This document shows positions 19,368 to 28,371 of a stretch of 64,000 nucleotides of DNA, piece by piece; position 1 is the first letter of the stretch, and each line of letters starts with the position of its first letter. A program made the translations under genes and the position numbers. The stretch is from Bacteroidetes bacterium ADurb.Bin139 (GTDB taxonomy: Bacteria > Bacteroidota > Bacteroidia > Bacteroidales > UBA932): positions 62,001 to 126,000 of the forward strand of contig MWDM01000001.1 in NCBI GenBank assembly GCA_002070565.1, written 5' to 3'. The notes under the pieces are model-generated. The model was not told where the DNA came from. It saw nothing but the letters and a program-made list of their open reading frames with translations, and did no database searches.

Positions 19368-20405
19368 ATGACTGAATATACCTATATGCCGGAAGTACGG
19401 CGTGTTTTCAGCTGTACCGTTCCTAATGCCAATATCAGGCAGGTATTCCTGATGGACGGCATCTTGCAGGACCCCGTGTCCGATGCCGGCGGGATCGTGT
19501 TGCAAAAGGGACCGGACCAGATGGGCCTGCGGTTGCATATTACCGGGGATCATTCAGACGAGCCCATCCAGATTATCAGTGTGCGTAGTGAAGACCTGCC
19601 GCAACCCCTGGAATTTTCCACCTCCTGGGAGCTGGCTGCAGGAGCTTCTGCACAGGTGATTGTCTGTGATCATACCCTGAATGAATACTTGTACAGGACC
19701 TTCCGTTTTTCACAAATAAAACTTGGGCAGGGAGCCAGGCTGGATATTCTTTTCATGCAGAACGAGCACGAACTTTCCAGGTACTGTCTTGACATAAAGG
19801 CCGGACTTGACAGGGATTCGCAACTGGATTGCCACATCCTGAGTCTTTATGGAGGGACCATACAAAACAAGTTACAGGTGAGTATGCCACAGCCGGGAGC
19901 CACGTGCAACCTGGATGGACTGTACCTGGCAGACAGAGAACAGGCAGTTCATTATGATATTGCTGTACGTCACCTAAGCGAAGGCTGCCATTCACAACAG
20001 CTGTTCAAGGGAATTCTGGACAACAAGGCCAGAGCTTCTTTCAACGGAGCTATATATGTCGCTCCCGGGGCGCAGAAGACACAAGCCTACCAGGCCAACC
20101 ACAACCTGCTTCTGACCCGTGAAGCTAAGATTACCACCAAACCACAGCTTGAAATCTATGCAGACGATGTAAAATGTTCGCACGGGGCGACCATTGGACG
20201 CCTTGATGAACTGGGCCTTTTTTATCTGCGTTCCAGGGGAATTTCCCTGGCCGAAGCGCAAATGCTCCAGCAGATGGCTTTTGTCCAGGATGTGCTGGAC
20301 CGGGTGCACACCCGGTCTATCCGTTCAAGGTTGGAAAAAATGGTGGAAAGCCGGTTGCGTGGCGAATTCACAAGATGTTCACATTGCACCATGCATTGTT
20401 GTTAA
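19368..20405 (+). CDS. sufD: Fe-S cluster assembly protein SufD
   Basis: 345 aa, shorter than SufD of Enterobacteria but in the range of Bacteroidota. It pairs with SufB to form the beta-helix scaffold. 'GAIYVAPGAQKTQAYQANHN' and 'DDVKCSHGATIGRLDELGLF' are the conserved SufD segments, the second with the histidine thought to work with SufB. The C-terminus ends 'CSHCTMHCC', a cysteine- and histidine-rich tail that is unusual and could bind metal (inference). Last gene of sufB-pnuC-sufC-sufD. The 119 bp that follow hold no gene. Confidence 0.93.
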   Translation: MTEYTYMPEVRRVFSCTVPNANIRQVFLMDGILQDPVSDAGGIVLQKGPDQMGLRLHITGDHSDEPIQIISVRSEDLPQPLEFSTSWELAAGASAQVIVCDHTLNEYLYRTFRFSQIKLGQGARLDILFMQNEHELSRYCLDIKAGLDRDSQLDCHILSLYGGTIQNKLQVSMPQPGATCNLDGLYLADREQAVHYDIAVRHLSEGCHSQQLFKGILDNKARASFNGAIYVAPGAQKTQAYQANHNLLLTREAKITTKPQLEIYADDVKCSHGATIGRLDELGLFYLRSRGISLAEAQMLQQMAFVQDVLDRVHTRSIRSRLEKMVESRLRGEFTRCSHCTMHCC

Positions 20406-20511
20406 AAATTTTGTGCATATCTTTTCACCTATTCTCTGTCAATCAAGAAACGTTTGAGCTAACTTGCAATTCCCTTTTCCACTGAGGAAAAAACATAATT
20501 AGTAACCTTCT

Positions 20512-20519
20512 TATTTTTA
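20512..20519 (+). promoter_or_regulatory. Possible -7 box of nrdJ
   Basis: TATTTTTA differs from TAnnTTTG only in the last base and ends 5 nt before the nrdJ ATG. The 119-bp gap between sufD and nrdJ shows no better match and is too short for a cobalamin riboswitch. Confidence 0.35.
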
Positions 20520-20524
20520 GCGTG

Positions 20525-23074
20525 ATGGATTCTGAAACAAAGAATGCAAAGGTAATTTTTCCCTACGAGGAAGCCTTGGCAAAAACCATGAAGTATTTCA
20601 ACGGAGACGAGTTGGCCGCATCTGTCTGGATCAACAAATATGCTATGAAAGACTCTTTTGGGAACCTGTACGAATGCACACCCAAAGACATGCACCAGAG
20701 GTTGGCCCGTGAGTTTGCCAGGATAGAAAACAAGTATCCGAAACCCATGAGCGAAAAGGAAATTTTTTATTTGCTGGACCATTTCAAATACGTCATTCCT
20801 CAGGGAGGCCCCATGTCGGGCATAGGGAACGATCACCAGATAGCTTCCCTGTCCAATTGTTTTGTAATTGGCCACGAGAAACCCGCCGACTCTTACGGGG
20901 GAATCCTCAAGATAGACGAAGAACAGGTCCAGCTGATGAAACGCCGCGGGGGCGTTGGTCACGATCTGTCCCACATCCGCCCCGGAGGATCTCCGGTGCT
21001 CAACTCGGCCCTTACCTCGACAGGGGTGGTCCCGTTTATGGAAAGGTATTCCAATTCCACAAGGGAGGTTGCCCAGGACGGACGGCGCGGAGCGTTGATG
21101 CTCTCCATCTCTGTGAAGCACCCCGATGCGGAACAATTCATAGATGCCAAGCTAGAACAGAACAAAGTGACCGGAGCCAATGTATCGGTAAAAATTGATG
21201 ACGAATTCATGCAGGCGGCCTTGTCGGGCAAACCGTATATCCAGCAGTACCCTGTAGATTCTGCAAATCCAAAGTATAAAAAAGAAATTGATGCGGCAGC
21301 CCTGTGGAAAAAGATTATCCACAATGCCTGGAAATCGGCAGAGCCCGGTGTGTTGTTCTGGGATACGATCATTCGAGAATCGGTGGCCGACTGCTATGCA
21401 GACCTGGGTTACCGTACAGTAAGCACCAATCCCTGCGGGGAAATTCCGCTATGTCCCTATGACTCATGCCGCCTGATTGCCATCAATCTCTATTCCTATG
21501 TGGAAAAACCCTTTACCCCCGAGGCAAGGTTTAATGTGACGCTTTTCAAGGAACACGTGATCAAAGCCATGCGACTGAATGACGACCTGGTGGACCTGGA
21601 GATGGAAAAGATAGACCGGATCATTGAAAAACTGGACAGGGACCCTGAAGACGAGGTGATCAAAAGGACAGAACGCGAATTATGGCTCAAAATCAAAGAA
21701 AAAACACTCGGTGGAAGGCGTACCGGGCTGGGTATCACAGCAGAAGGGGATATGCTGGCCGCACTGGGTCTGCGCTACGGATCGGAAGAAGCCATACAGA
21801 CGGGGGTACAGGTACAGAAAACACTGGCGCTGGCAGCGTATCGCTCTTCGGTTATCATGGCTCAGGAACGGGGACCGTTTCCCCTGTACGATGCCAACAG
21901 GGAGTTGCGCAACCCGATGATTGAGCGTATTCGCCAGGAAGATGAGGAGTTGTATCGGCAGATGATCAAAACCGGAAGACGAAATATTTCCATGTTAACC
22001 ATAGCCCCTACCGGGACCACCAGCCTGATGACACAAACAACAAGTGGAATTGAACAGGTATTTATGCCTGTTTATCAGCGCCGTAAAAAGGTTAATCCAA
22101 ACGATAAGAACGTGAATATTTCTTTTACCGATAAAATGGGTGACTCCTTTGAGGAATATAACGTATTTCACCACAAATTCCTTGATTGGGCACAGATCAA
22201 CGGTTATGACCGGAACAATGTGCTACAGATGGATAAAGATGCCTTGCAGGAACTGGTACAGAAGTCCCCCTATTATAAAGCAACATCGAGCGATGTGGAC
22301 TGGGTCGCCAAGGTTAAGATGCAGGGCCAGTTGCAGAAATGGGTGGATCATTCCATAAGTGTTACCGTGAACCTGCCTGCAGACATATCGGAAGAAATGG
22401 TGGCCAAAGTATACAAAACCGCCTGGGAATGGGGCTGCAAAGGCATAACAGTATACCGTGAAGGGAGCCGTTCCGGAGTCCTGGTTGCTGCAGATTCTAC
22501 GGAGAAAGGCGGGAAAGTCATGAAGTCCATGCCCAAGGAACGGCCTGTGGAACTGGAGGCAGAAGTCATACGGTTCAAAAACGCCAATGAACAGTGGATT
22601 GCATTTGTAGGACTGTATGAAGGACGCCCATACGAAATCTTTACCGGGAAACTGGACGAGGACACCCGGGTCATTCCCAAATCAATTACCATGGGAAAGG
22701 TTATCAAGGTGGTGGAACCCAAAGGTTCCCGCTATGACTTCAGCTTTGTCGACAAATATGGTTATCCCAATACGGTGGGAGGCATTTCCCATATGTTCAA
22801 CCAGGCATATTGGAATTATGCCAAATTGATATCAGGTGTTTTGCGCAACGGTCTTCCGGTAGAAGAGGTGGTACACCTGGTTTCTTCACTGGAACTGGAC
22901 AGCCAGACCATCAACAACTGGCGGACAGGCGTAGAAAGAGCCCTCAAGAGATACATCCCCAACGGGACAAAGGACTCTTCGGGGACAGAGTGTGAAAAAT
23001 GCGGGGCCCGTAACCTGATATACCAGGAGGGGTGCCTTTTATGCATGAGTTGCGGTTATTCAAAATGCAGTTAA
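20525..23074 (+). CDS. nrdJ: Adenosylcobalamin-dependent ribonucleotide reductase (class II)
   Basis: 849 aa. Class II enzymes reduce ribonucleotides to deoxyribonucleotides with adenosylcobalamin as radical source and work with or without oxygen. 'NCFVIG' near residue 115, 'RRGGVGHDLSHIRP', the active-site 'NPCGEIPLCPYDSC' near 301 and 'TIAPTGTTS' near 493 are conserved. The C-terminal 30 residues form a zinc-ribbon-like Cys4 unit (CEKC, CLLC, CGYSKC), probably part of the thiol relay tail. The start is the ATG at 20525; a GTG directly before it is less likely. ispE follows after 10 nt. No class I or III reductase is seen in the window. Confidence 0.93.
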   Translation: MDSETKNAKVIFPYEEALAKTMKYFNGDELAASVWINKYAMKDSFGNLYECTPKDMHQRLAREFARIENKYPKPMSEKEIFYLLDHFKYVIPQGGPMSGIGNDHQIASLSNCFVIGHEKPADSYGGILKIDEEQVQLMKRRGGVGHDLSHIRPGGSPVLNSALTSTGVVPFMERYSNSTREVAQDGRRGALMLSISVKHPDAEQFIDAKLEQNKVTGANVSVKIDDEFMQAALSGKPYIQQYPVDSANPKYKKEIDAAALWKKIIHNAWKSAEPGVLFWDTIIRESVADCYADLGYRTVSTNPCGEIPLCPYDSCRLIAINLYSYVEKPFTPEARFNVTLFKEHVIKAMRLNDDLVDLEMEKIDRIIEKLDRDPEDEVIKRTERELWLKIKEKTLGGRRTGLGITAEGDMLAALGLRYGSEEAIQTGVQVQKTLALAAYRSSVIMAQERGPFPLYDANRELRNPMIERIRQEDEELYRQMIKTGRRNISMLTIAPTGTTSLMTQTTSGIEQVFMPVYQRRKKVNPNDKNVNISFTDKMGDSFEEYNVFHHKFLDWAQINGYDRNNVLQMDKDALQELVQKSPYYKATSSDVDWVAKVKMQGQLQKWVDHSISVTVNLPADISEEMVAKVYKTAWEWGCKGITVYREGSRSGVLVAADSTEKGGKVMKSMPKERPVELEAEVIRFKNANEQWIAFVGLYEGRPYEIFTGKLDEDTRVIPKSITMGKVIKVVEPKGSRYDFSFVDKYGYPNTVGGISHMFNQAYWNYAKLISGVLRNGLPVEEVVHLVSSLELDSQTINNWRTGVERALKRYIPNGTKDSSGTECEKCGARNLIYQEGCLLCMSCGYSKCS

Positions 23075-23084
23075 AAGCTTTTTT

Positions 23085-23867
23085 ATGGCCACTACCGTAG
23101 TATATCCTTTTTCCAAGATAAACCTGGGTTTGCATGTGCTTGAAAAAAGAGCAGACGGTTACCACAATATTGAAACACTTTTTGTTCCGCATCACCTGTG
23201 TGATATACTTGAAATAACCGATGCCCCCGGCGCACAGCAGGATGTGCGGTTGTTTCTTTATGGACTTCCTGTTGCAGGACACCATACATCAAACCTCTGC
23301 GTCAGGGCTTACCACCTGCTTGCAGAGCATTACAAGCTCTCTCCTGTAGAGATGCACCTTTACAAGCAGATTCCCCCGGGTTCGGGACTGGGCGGGGGTT
23401 CCTCCGACGGAGCTGTATGCCTTCAGGTCCTGAACAAGCATTTTGAATTGGGACTGGACCGGGAGAAATTGCTGTCTTATGCCCTGCAAATGGGCAGTGA
23501 TGTTCCTTTCTTTATGCAGTCGCTACCCGCCCGGCCGTACTTCGCTACCGGTAAGGGGGATGTGCTGGAGCCTTTTACCATTGATCTGAGTCCTTACCGT
23601 ATTGAATTGCGCTTTCCTCCCTTTTTTATTTCAACCGCCGAGGCCTATGCGGCCGTCAAACCCCAGAACAACAGGATTTCTTTACGCGACCTTCTGCGCC
23701 AACCGGTAGAATCCTGGAAACACACAGTAGTTAATGATTTTGAAGAAGTTGTCTTTCAGAAGCACCCTCAGGCAAGACAATTTAAAGAAGCCCTTTATGA
23801 AGAAGGAGCCGTGTATGCCTCTATGACAGGAAGCGGTTCTGCTTTTTTTGGTCTTTTCAGGATTTAG
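23085..23867 (+). CDS. ispE: 4-diphosphocytidyl-2-C-methyl-D-erythritol kinase
   Basis: 260 aa GHMP-family kinase that phosphorylates the product of IspD in the MEP pathway. 'FSKINLGLHVLEKRADGYH' is the N-terminal signature, the ATP loop is 'PPGSGLGGGSSDG' near residues 96-108, and 'MTGSGSAFFGLF' closes the C-terminal substrate site. Probably cotranscribed with nrdJ, 10 nt upstream. Confidence 0.95.
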   Translation: MATTVVYPFSKINLGLHVLEKRADGYHNIETLFVPHHLCDILEITDAPGAQQDVRLFLYGLPVAGHHTSNLCVRAYHLLAEHYKLSPVEMHLYKQIPPGSGLGGGSSDGAVCLQVLNKHFELGLDREKLLSYALQMGSDVPFFMQSLPARPYFATGKGDVLEPFTIDLSPYRIELRFPPFFISTAEAYAAVKPQNNRISLRDLLRQPVESWKHTVVNDFEEVVFQKHPQARQFKEALYEEGAVYASMTGSGSAFFGLFRI

Positions 23868-23877
23868 GATTTGTTCT

Positions 23878-23885
23878 TATATTTG
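23878..23885 (+). promoter_or_regulatory. -7 box close to the phosphopantetheinyl transferase start
   Basis: TATATTTG matches TAnnTTTG and ends 8 nt before the ATG at 23894, giving a leader of at most a few bases. Confidence 0.5.
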
Positions 23886-23893
23886 CCGCAAAT

Positions 23894-24535
23894 ATGGGAT
23901 TGTATTATCAAGAGCAATTTAAGAACGGGGCTCAAATTGTTGTCTGGGAGATAACCGAAACCGAGGAACAATTAAAAGAAATATGCACGCTTCCCAATGA
24001 AGAAGAGGAAGAACTCTCGTATATCACAAATCCCCAGCGCCGGCTTGAGCGTCTTGCCGTAAGGGCCATTCTCCAACACATATTTCAGGAAAAGGTATAC
24101 CTGGGTTATCATGAAAATGGAAGGCCGTTTCTACAAAATTCCATCATAGAGCTGAGCATAGCACATACACGCCGTTTTGCCTGTGTGCTGACACACCCGG
24201 AAAACAACGTGGGAGTTGACATAGAATCGCTTGGGCGCAATTTTTCGGCGGTTGAAAAAAAGGCCGTCAGGGAATCAGAAATGGATTTCCTTTCGGAAAA
24301 GCCCGAAGTCCGCCGACTTCAGCTGGCCCTGATATGGTGTGTCAAGGAAGCCTTGTTCAAATACATGTCCCAGCCCGATGTAGATTACGTTGAGCAAATA
24401 GAAGTTGAAAGGTTCACCCCCAGAGAATCGGGCGAAATAGATGCCTGTTTTTATCAAAGGGATGGCCTTGAAGAGTCTTTTACCCTGGAATACAAAACAT
24501 TGGATGACCACGTCATAGTGTGGCTGGTTGGTTAA
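23894..24535 (+). CDS. 4'-phosphopantetheinyl transferase superfamily protein
   Basis: 213 aa. Enzymes of this type move phosphopantetheine from CoA to a serine on acyl or peptidyl carrier proteins. The two-part signature is present: 'VGVDIESLGR' near residue 105 and 'WCVKEALFKYM' near 148-158. Length and layout fit the Sfp/AcpT-like class, not AcpS. The start 'MGLYYQEQF' matches the usual N-terminus in Bacteroidota homologues. Its last 23 nt overlap the 3' end of the converging DUF2156 gene. Confidence 0.88.
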   Translation: MGLYYQEQFKNGAQIVVWEITETEEQLKEICTLPNEEEEELSYITNPQRRLERLAVRAILQHIFQEKVYLGYHENGRPFLQNSIIELSIAHTRRFACVLTHPENNVGVDIESLGRNFSAVEKKAVRESEMDFLSEKPEVRRLQLALIWCVKEALFKYMSQPDVDYVEQIEVERFTPRESGEIDACFYQRDGLEESFTLEYKTLDDHVIVWLVG

Positions 24536-25448
24536 CCTGTACCATGTACTTTTCTGCAAAAAAAGCCGGGCGGTAACTTAACTTGGCTTTGCGTAGCCCC
24601 ATATCGCCGGAATCATCTTCCCGGTTGATATATTCCACCTGAGGATATTTCTCCATGGCATAATGGACAAAGAGCATGTTTATTGCCTGGTAGGCGCCTC
24701 TGAATTGGGGGAATGACTTTTCCACATGTACCAGCCAGGTGTTATTGGTTAACAATTCCCCCAGGGTATAAGCAATGATTTTTCCTTCTATAAGGAGCAT
24801 TAAACCCTCCAGCCCCAATTCCTCAAAACCTTTGAAAGCCCTTTTTACAGCACAGGACTCCTGCTCCAGGCCAATATCCTGGCTGCAGCCCATGAGCTGG
24901 CACCAGGCTTGATTCATCTCAAGACAGGCAGGGATGTGTTCCCGCGTGATATGAAGCACCTGATAGTCCGGATATGCATTGAAAAATGCATTCAAATGAT
25001 TCCTTTTAGACTGGTACTTCTTTCCCTGCAAATTGGCCAGGTCCGATGCCTTATACACGTAGTCATAGGAATCACGCAGGGATTGCATCTTAACGGGTAC
25101 AGACGATGCAGCCGTAAGTTGCCCCGCTTCTTCTGCAGAAAGCGCACCAACACTAAAAGGGACATCACCGGAAACCTCGGACAGCGCTTTCAGGGCAGTC
25201 TTGGCAGGGACTAAACCGTTCAGACTCATTGGATATAAAAAATGAAAAGGGTCCTCCTTTTTCCTGCGGCTTCTGATTAGCAGCAGCTGGTCCTGACAGC
25301 AGGAAATGATGCGGTAATCGGTGTGGTATATACCGGACCACATATACAAGGTGGCAAAGCTGTATTCAGTTGCGGCCTTGCCGGCTTTAAGAAGGTACGG
25401 CTTAATAATTCCCTGATCGTTAAGGGTTAAAGGTGTGAAATTGTCCAT
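24513..25448 (-). CDS. DUF2156 (phosphatidylglycerol lysyltransferase C-like) protein
   Basis: 311 aa without membrane helices. The layout is that of two GNAT folds in tandem, as in the catalytic domain of MprF and in DUF2156 proteins, which use aminoacyl-tRNA as donor. 'SKRNHLNAFF' (about residues 150-160) and 'FRGAYQAINMLFVHYAME' (about 250) are characteristic. Soluble members lacking the flippase domain are frequent in Bacteroidota and their acceptor is unknown. Third gene of the S41-S37-DUF2156 operon, 7 nt after the S37 gene. Confidence 0.78.
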   Translation of the reverse strand: MDNFTPLTLNDQGIIKPYLLKAGKAATEYSFATLYMWSGIYHTDYRIISCCQDQLLLIRSRRKKEDPFHFLYPMSLNGLVPAKTALKALSEVSGDVPFSVGALSAEEAGQLTAASSVPVKMQSLRDSYDYVYKASDLANLQGKKYQSKRNHLNAFFNAYPDYQVLHITREHIPACLEMNQAWCQLMGCSQDIGLEQESCAVKRAFKGFEELGLEGLMLLIEGKIIAYTLGELLTNNTWLVHVEKSFPQFRGAYQAINMLFVHYAMEKYPQVEYINREDDSGDMGLRKAKLSYRPAFFAEKYMVQVNQPATL

Positions 25449-25455
25449 AAAAAAG

Positions 25456-26910
25456 TTATTCGTTCAGCCAGGATTCCAATTGGTTGAGCAATGCATCCTT
25501 CATAGATTCGGGCAGGGTGGCTATACGGGCACGATGGCTCCCGCCGGGCTGCACATAATACAAAACATTGGGTTTGCCCGGGTCGGGAACGGCAGCAGCC
25601 GTCCACGGATCCCATTCCCCGTATATGAATACCAGGCGGGCATCGGTTTTTTTAACAAAATCACGCTGCAGCCGGTACATGGATTTATGAAAAAGCGGTT
25701 TGTAAAAATCGGGTAAGAAAAGGTCTTTCAGGTACCGTTTTGCAGATTTAAGTTCCATAGCGGGAACTTTCTTTGTTACCCATTTTCCGGCAGGAGCTTT
25801 CCGGACTGAATCCTTTGCCTGAGGTGACTCCTGGCCAGATTCCTTTTTTTTGCCTAACAGGCTTTTCTTTTCTTTTTCAGGAACAAACCGGGTTCGGGAT
25901 ACTTTGAACCGGAATGGCGTTGTGTCATAACCATAATAGCCCAGTTCGCGTGCCGCCTGTATGAAAAAAGGCATGATGGGAGAATCCCTGACAAAATAAT
26001 CCGGAGAAGCGATTTTTAACAGGTGGGCAAGAAGTACCTCATCCGGAGCCTGCTGGCCGGGGATGGTCTGGGGATCTGTTCCCCATTGCCAGAAGGCAAA
26101 GGAATACTCCAGAACGCAGTAGTCGAATATTTCGTTTACAGGCCGGGTAAAATGAAGTCCTGTTGTGTCGCAGAATTTTTCAAAGTGCGGCATAAGGCTA
26201 TCCTTGCGGATCAAAATTTCTTTCTGAAAATCAAGCACTTTTTGGCGTGCTTCAGGCGTACCTGCCTTCCTGGCAATGAACGGCTCGTGCCTGCCGTCCT
26301 CTACACCCTGACAAAGTGGGGCTACGTAGCAAACGGTGATATCCACATCGTCCGGATATAGTGTCCGGTACATCAGGGCGGTCTGTCCGCCTTTGCTGAT
26401 CCCGGTGGCAATCCATTTGTTGGTATAAATGGCTCCCAGCTTTTCCCGGATTTTGTGCAAGTCTGTCATGGCTGACTGTACATCAAGGAACTCCCATCGG
26501 CGAGGCGAGGGGACTGATTCACCAAAATAACGGTGTTCCACTACAATCAGATTGGCATTCAGAAGGCGGGACAATTCTTCCCGGTATCCCGGCCTGGCGG
26601 CATATCCGGCCCCATACCCCTCTGTTACCAATACGGTGGGACGATCGTATCCGGCGTGCATGACAAAAATCTGTTGTTCAAAAAAACCGTAGATGATGTC
26701 ATCATGGTTGACCATCTGGCGTAAGCGAAGACGGAATTTTTCCCCGAATTCTGTGCTTTCCAGTCTGAAAACCTCGGTTACCCCTTCAATGGCTGAAAGT
26801 TGCATTTCAAGGTTGGAGCGCGGTGTGAGCAAGGTCTGGGAAATAGCAGGAGGGAGGTTGATAAAGAAGGCCAGCAGGGCCAGAATGATAATGGATTTTA
26901 CAGGTTTCAT
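25456..26910 (-). CDS. Secreted tripeptidyl aminopeptidase-like protease (S37/PS-10)
   Basis: 484 aa with an N-terminal signal peptide (cleavage near 'AISQ', residue 25). It has an alpha/beta-hydrolase fold: the nucleophile is in 'ATGISKGGQTALM' near residue 171, the acid is probably in 'YGEWDPWTA' near 447 and the histidine in 'GGSHRARI' near 470. This G-x-S-K-G-G pattern marks family S37 (PS-10), a relative of S28. A lysine-rich, low-complexity insertion at about 350-385 (including 'LLGKKKESGQESPQ') looks disordered and is not typical. Middle gene of the operon, 11 nt after the S41 gene; likely periplasmic peptide breakdown. Confidence 0.83.
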   Translation of the reverse strand: MKPVKSIIILALLAFFINLPPAISQTLLTPRSNLEMQLSAIEGVTEVFRLESTEFGEKFRLRLRQMVNHDDIIYGFFEQQIFVMHAGYDRPTVLVTEGYGAGYAARPGYREELSRLLNANLIVVEHRYFGESVPSPRRWEFLDVQSAMTDLHKIREKLGAIYTNKWIATGISKGGQTALMYRTLYPDDVDITVCYVAPLCQGVEDGRHEPFIARKAGTPEARQKVLDFQKEILIRKDSLMPHFEKFCDTTGLHFTRPVNEIFDYCVLEYSFAFWQWGTDPQTIPGQQAPDEVLLAHLLKIASPDYFVRDSPIMPFFIQAARELGYYGYDTTPFRFKVSRTRFVPEKEKKSLLGKKKESGQESPQAKDSVRKAPAGKWVTKKVPAMELKSAKRYLKDLFLPDFYKPLFHKSMYRLQRDFVKKTDARLVFIYGEWDPWTAAAVPDPGKPNVLYYVQPGGSHRARIATLPESMKDALLNQLESWLNE

Positions 26911-26921
26911 GAAGGATATGG

Positions 26922-28301
26922 TTATTTGTCAATCAAATGGTGGGACAACCCGGTGCGCCTGGAGAGGAAAGAAGGTTCGTATATAACCTCGGGGAGTTGC
27001 ATTCCGGTATGGACTTCAGGGGTGGCTGCCGGGCTCATTCCGGCCAGAGACAGGGCGCGGGCCAGCAGGGCTTCACGCGGGTCTCCCAGGGGATAGACAT
27101 TCCCCAGCAGCACGTCTTCTACCCGGTAATCGGGGGTGAATCCGTCCTTGAAATCGGTAATACCAAGCGAATTGGCATATTTATAGACGATAGGTTGTGC
27201 TCCCCAGTTCTTTATCTGTGTATCTTCCTCGGGATGGAATACCATGGCCGCAGTGTATTTCCCTCTTGTAACGTCTCCCACCATGATCACATCCATATAA
27301 GGGTCCAGTCCGCATATGGTCAGTTCAGATGCACTGGCCGTATTGTGTCCTGTCAGTATAAACAGACGCGAGAGGTTCAGGTTGAGCGGGGTATCTGAAA
27401 GCCTGGGGAAATATTCATAAAGCATGTCATTGCGTTTATTGTCTTTCCAGTACTTCTGGTATAGATTGTTCCAGGATTTGGTTATGAGTATGGTATTGCC
27501 GTCCAGGCACCGGGCAGGACATAGCACACCGGCCAGCGCGCGTGCCACGCTCAGGTATCCTCCCAGATTGTACCTCAGGTCCAGAACTATATCTGTAACA
27601 CCCTGATTTTTGAAATCCTGGAAAACAGGGAAAAACAAATCCTGTGAGTTCCCAAAGAAATCGGTATAGCAGATATAGCCTACTTTTCTGACCTGATCGG
27701 ACAGTACGGTATGGGCAATCACCGGATTCAGGTTCTGCTTGCGTGCCGTTAAGGAAAGGGTTCCGCTCTTGTATATGGTCCCGTCTCTGAGTTCGCCCAG
27801 GGTAAGCTCCAGTGAGGGAGCATAGAACAGGGTGGTGTAATTGTCCTTTGTTATGGGTTTCCCCCCGGCTTCTGTAAAAATGGTGCCGCGTTTCACCCCG
27901 GCTTCAGACGCGGGGGTCTGGGGATAAACATACTGGACAATGGCAAAATAATTACCGGTATTGGAGAACGTCCCAAAGGCCAGGGAATACCCAAAGGTGG
28001 TTTCCACGCCTTCGCCCCCTTCGAGCAGGGTCTGTACATCATCTGTAATGAAAGACCAGCGGTCCTGGGTACGGTAACACAACTTTTCAAAAAACTCAAA
28101 TTCATCGAACTCGTAACGCACGTCCAGTGTGTCGGGGATATGTTCTTCCCAGAGATATACTTCTTCCATCAATTCCAGCATATACTTGTTTACCTGCTGC
28201 GTTATCGCAGGGGCTTCCTCCCGCTTTTCTTCCTGACACTTGTCGCAGGAAGAGAAGAGCACCAGAAGCAGTGTTGTGAGTAAAAGCAGTCTGCTGATCA
28301 T
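26922..28301 (-). CDS. S41 family peptidase lipoprotein
   Basis: 459 aa. The ATG at 28301 starts a lipoprotein signal peptide with lipobox 'LFSSC' (Cys about residue 20), so it is preferred over an earlier in-frame start. A PDZ-like region (residues 100-190, 'YPQTPASEAGVKRGTIF') precedes the tail-specific protease core: nucleophile in 'TASASELTICG' near 322 and general base lysine in 'DVTRGKYTAAM' near 347. It is a short periplasmic or surface S41 member, distinct from the CtpA-like protein at 53875. First gene of a three-gene operon. Confidence 0.86.
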   Translation of the reverse strand: MISRLLLLTTLLLVLFSSCDKCQEEKREEAPAITQQVNKYMLELMEEVYLWEEHIPDTLDVRYEFDEFEFFEKLCYRTQDRWSFITDDVQTLLEGGEGVETTFGYSLAFGTFSNTGNYFAIVQYVYPQTPASEAGVKRGTIFTEAGGKPITKDNYTTLFYAPSLELTLGELRDGTIYKSGTLSLTARKQNLNPVIAHTVLSDQVRKVGYICYTDFFGNSQDLFFPVFQDFKNQGVTDIVLDLRYNLGGYLSVARALAGVLCPARCLDGNTILITKSWNNLYQKYWKDNKRNDMLYEYFPRLSDTPLNLNLSRLFILTGHNTASASELTICGLDPYMDVIMVGDVTRGKYTAAMVFHPEEDTQIKNWGAQPIVYKYANSLGITDFKDGFTPDYRVEDVLLGNVYPLGDPREALLARALSLAGMSPAATPEVHTGMQLPEVIYEPSFLSRRTGLSHHLIDK

Positions 28302-28318
28302 AAAAGTAAAATAACCCA

Positions 28319-28349
28319 CTAAAGTACAAATTTTTATTCTTTACCTTTG
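28319..28349. promoter_or_regulatory. Divergent promoter of the S41 operon and tyrS
   Basis: TACCTTTG on the plus strand (28342-28349) lies 22 nt before tyrS. On the minus strand TACTTTAG (28319-28326), one mismatch from TAnnTTTG, lies 17 nt before the S41 ATG. The boxes are 15 bp apart. The tyrS box is firm, the other tentative. Confidence 0.55.
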
Positions 28350-28371
28350 CAAAAACATACCAAGACAGCGG

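Noticed and set aside
20406-20524. Cobalamin riboswitch before the B12-dependent nrdJ
   Set aside because: The gap is 119 bp, shorter than such riboswitches, and no B12-box-like sequence was noticed.
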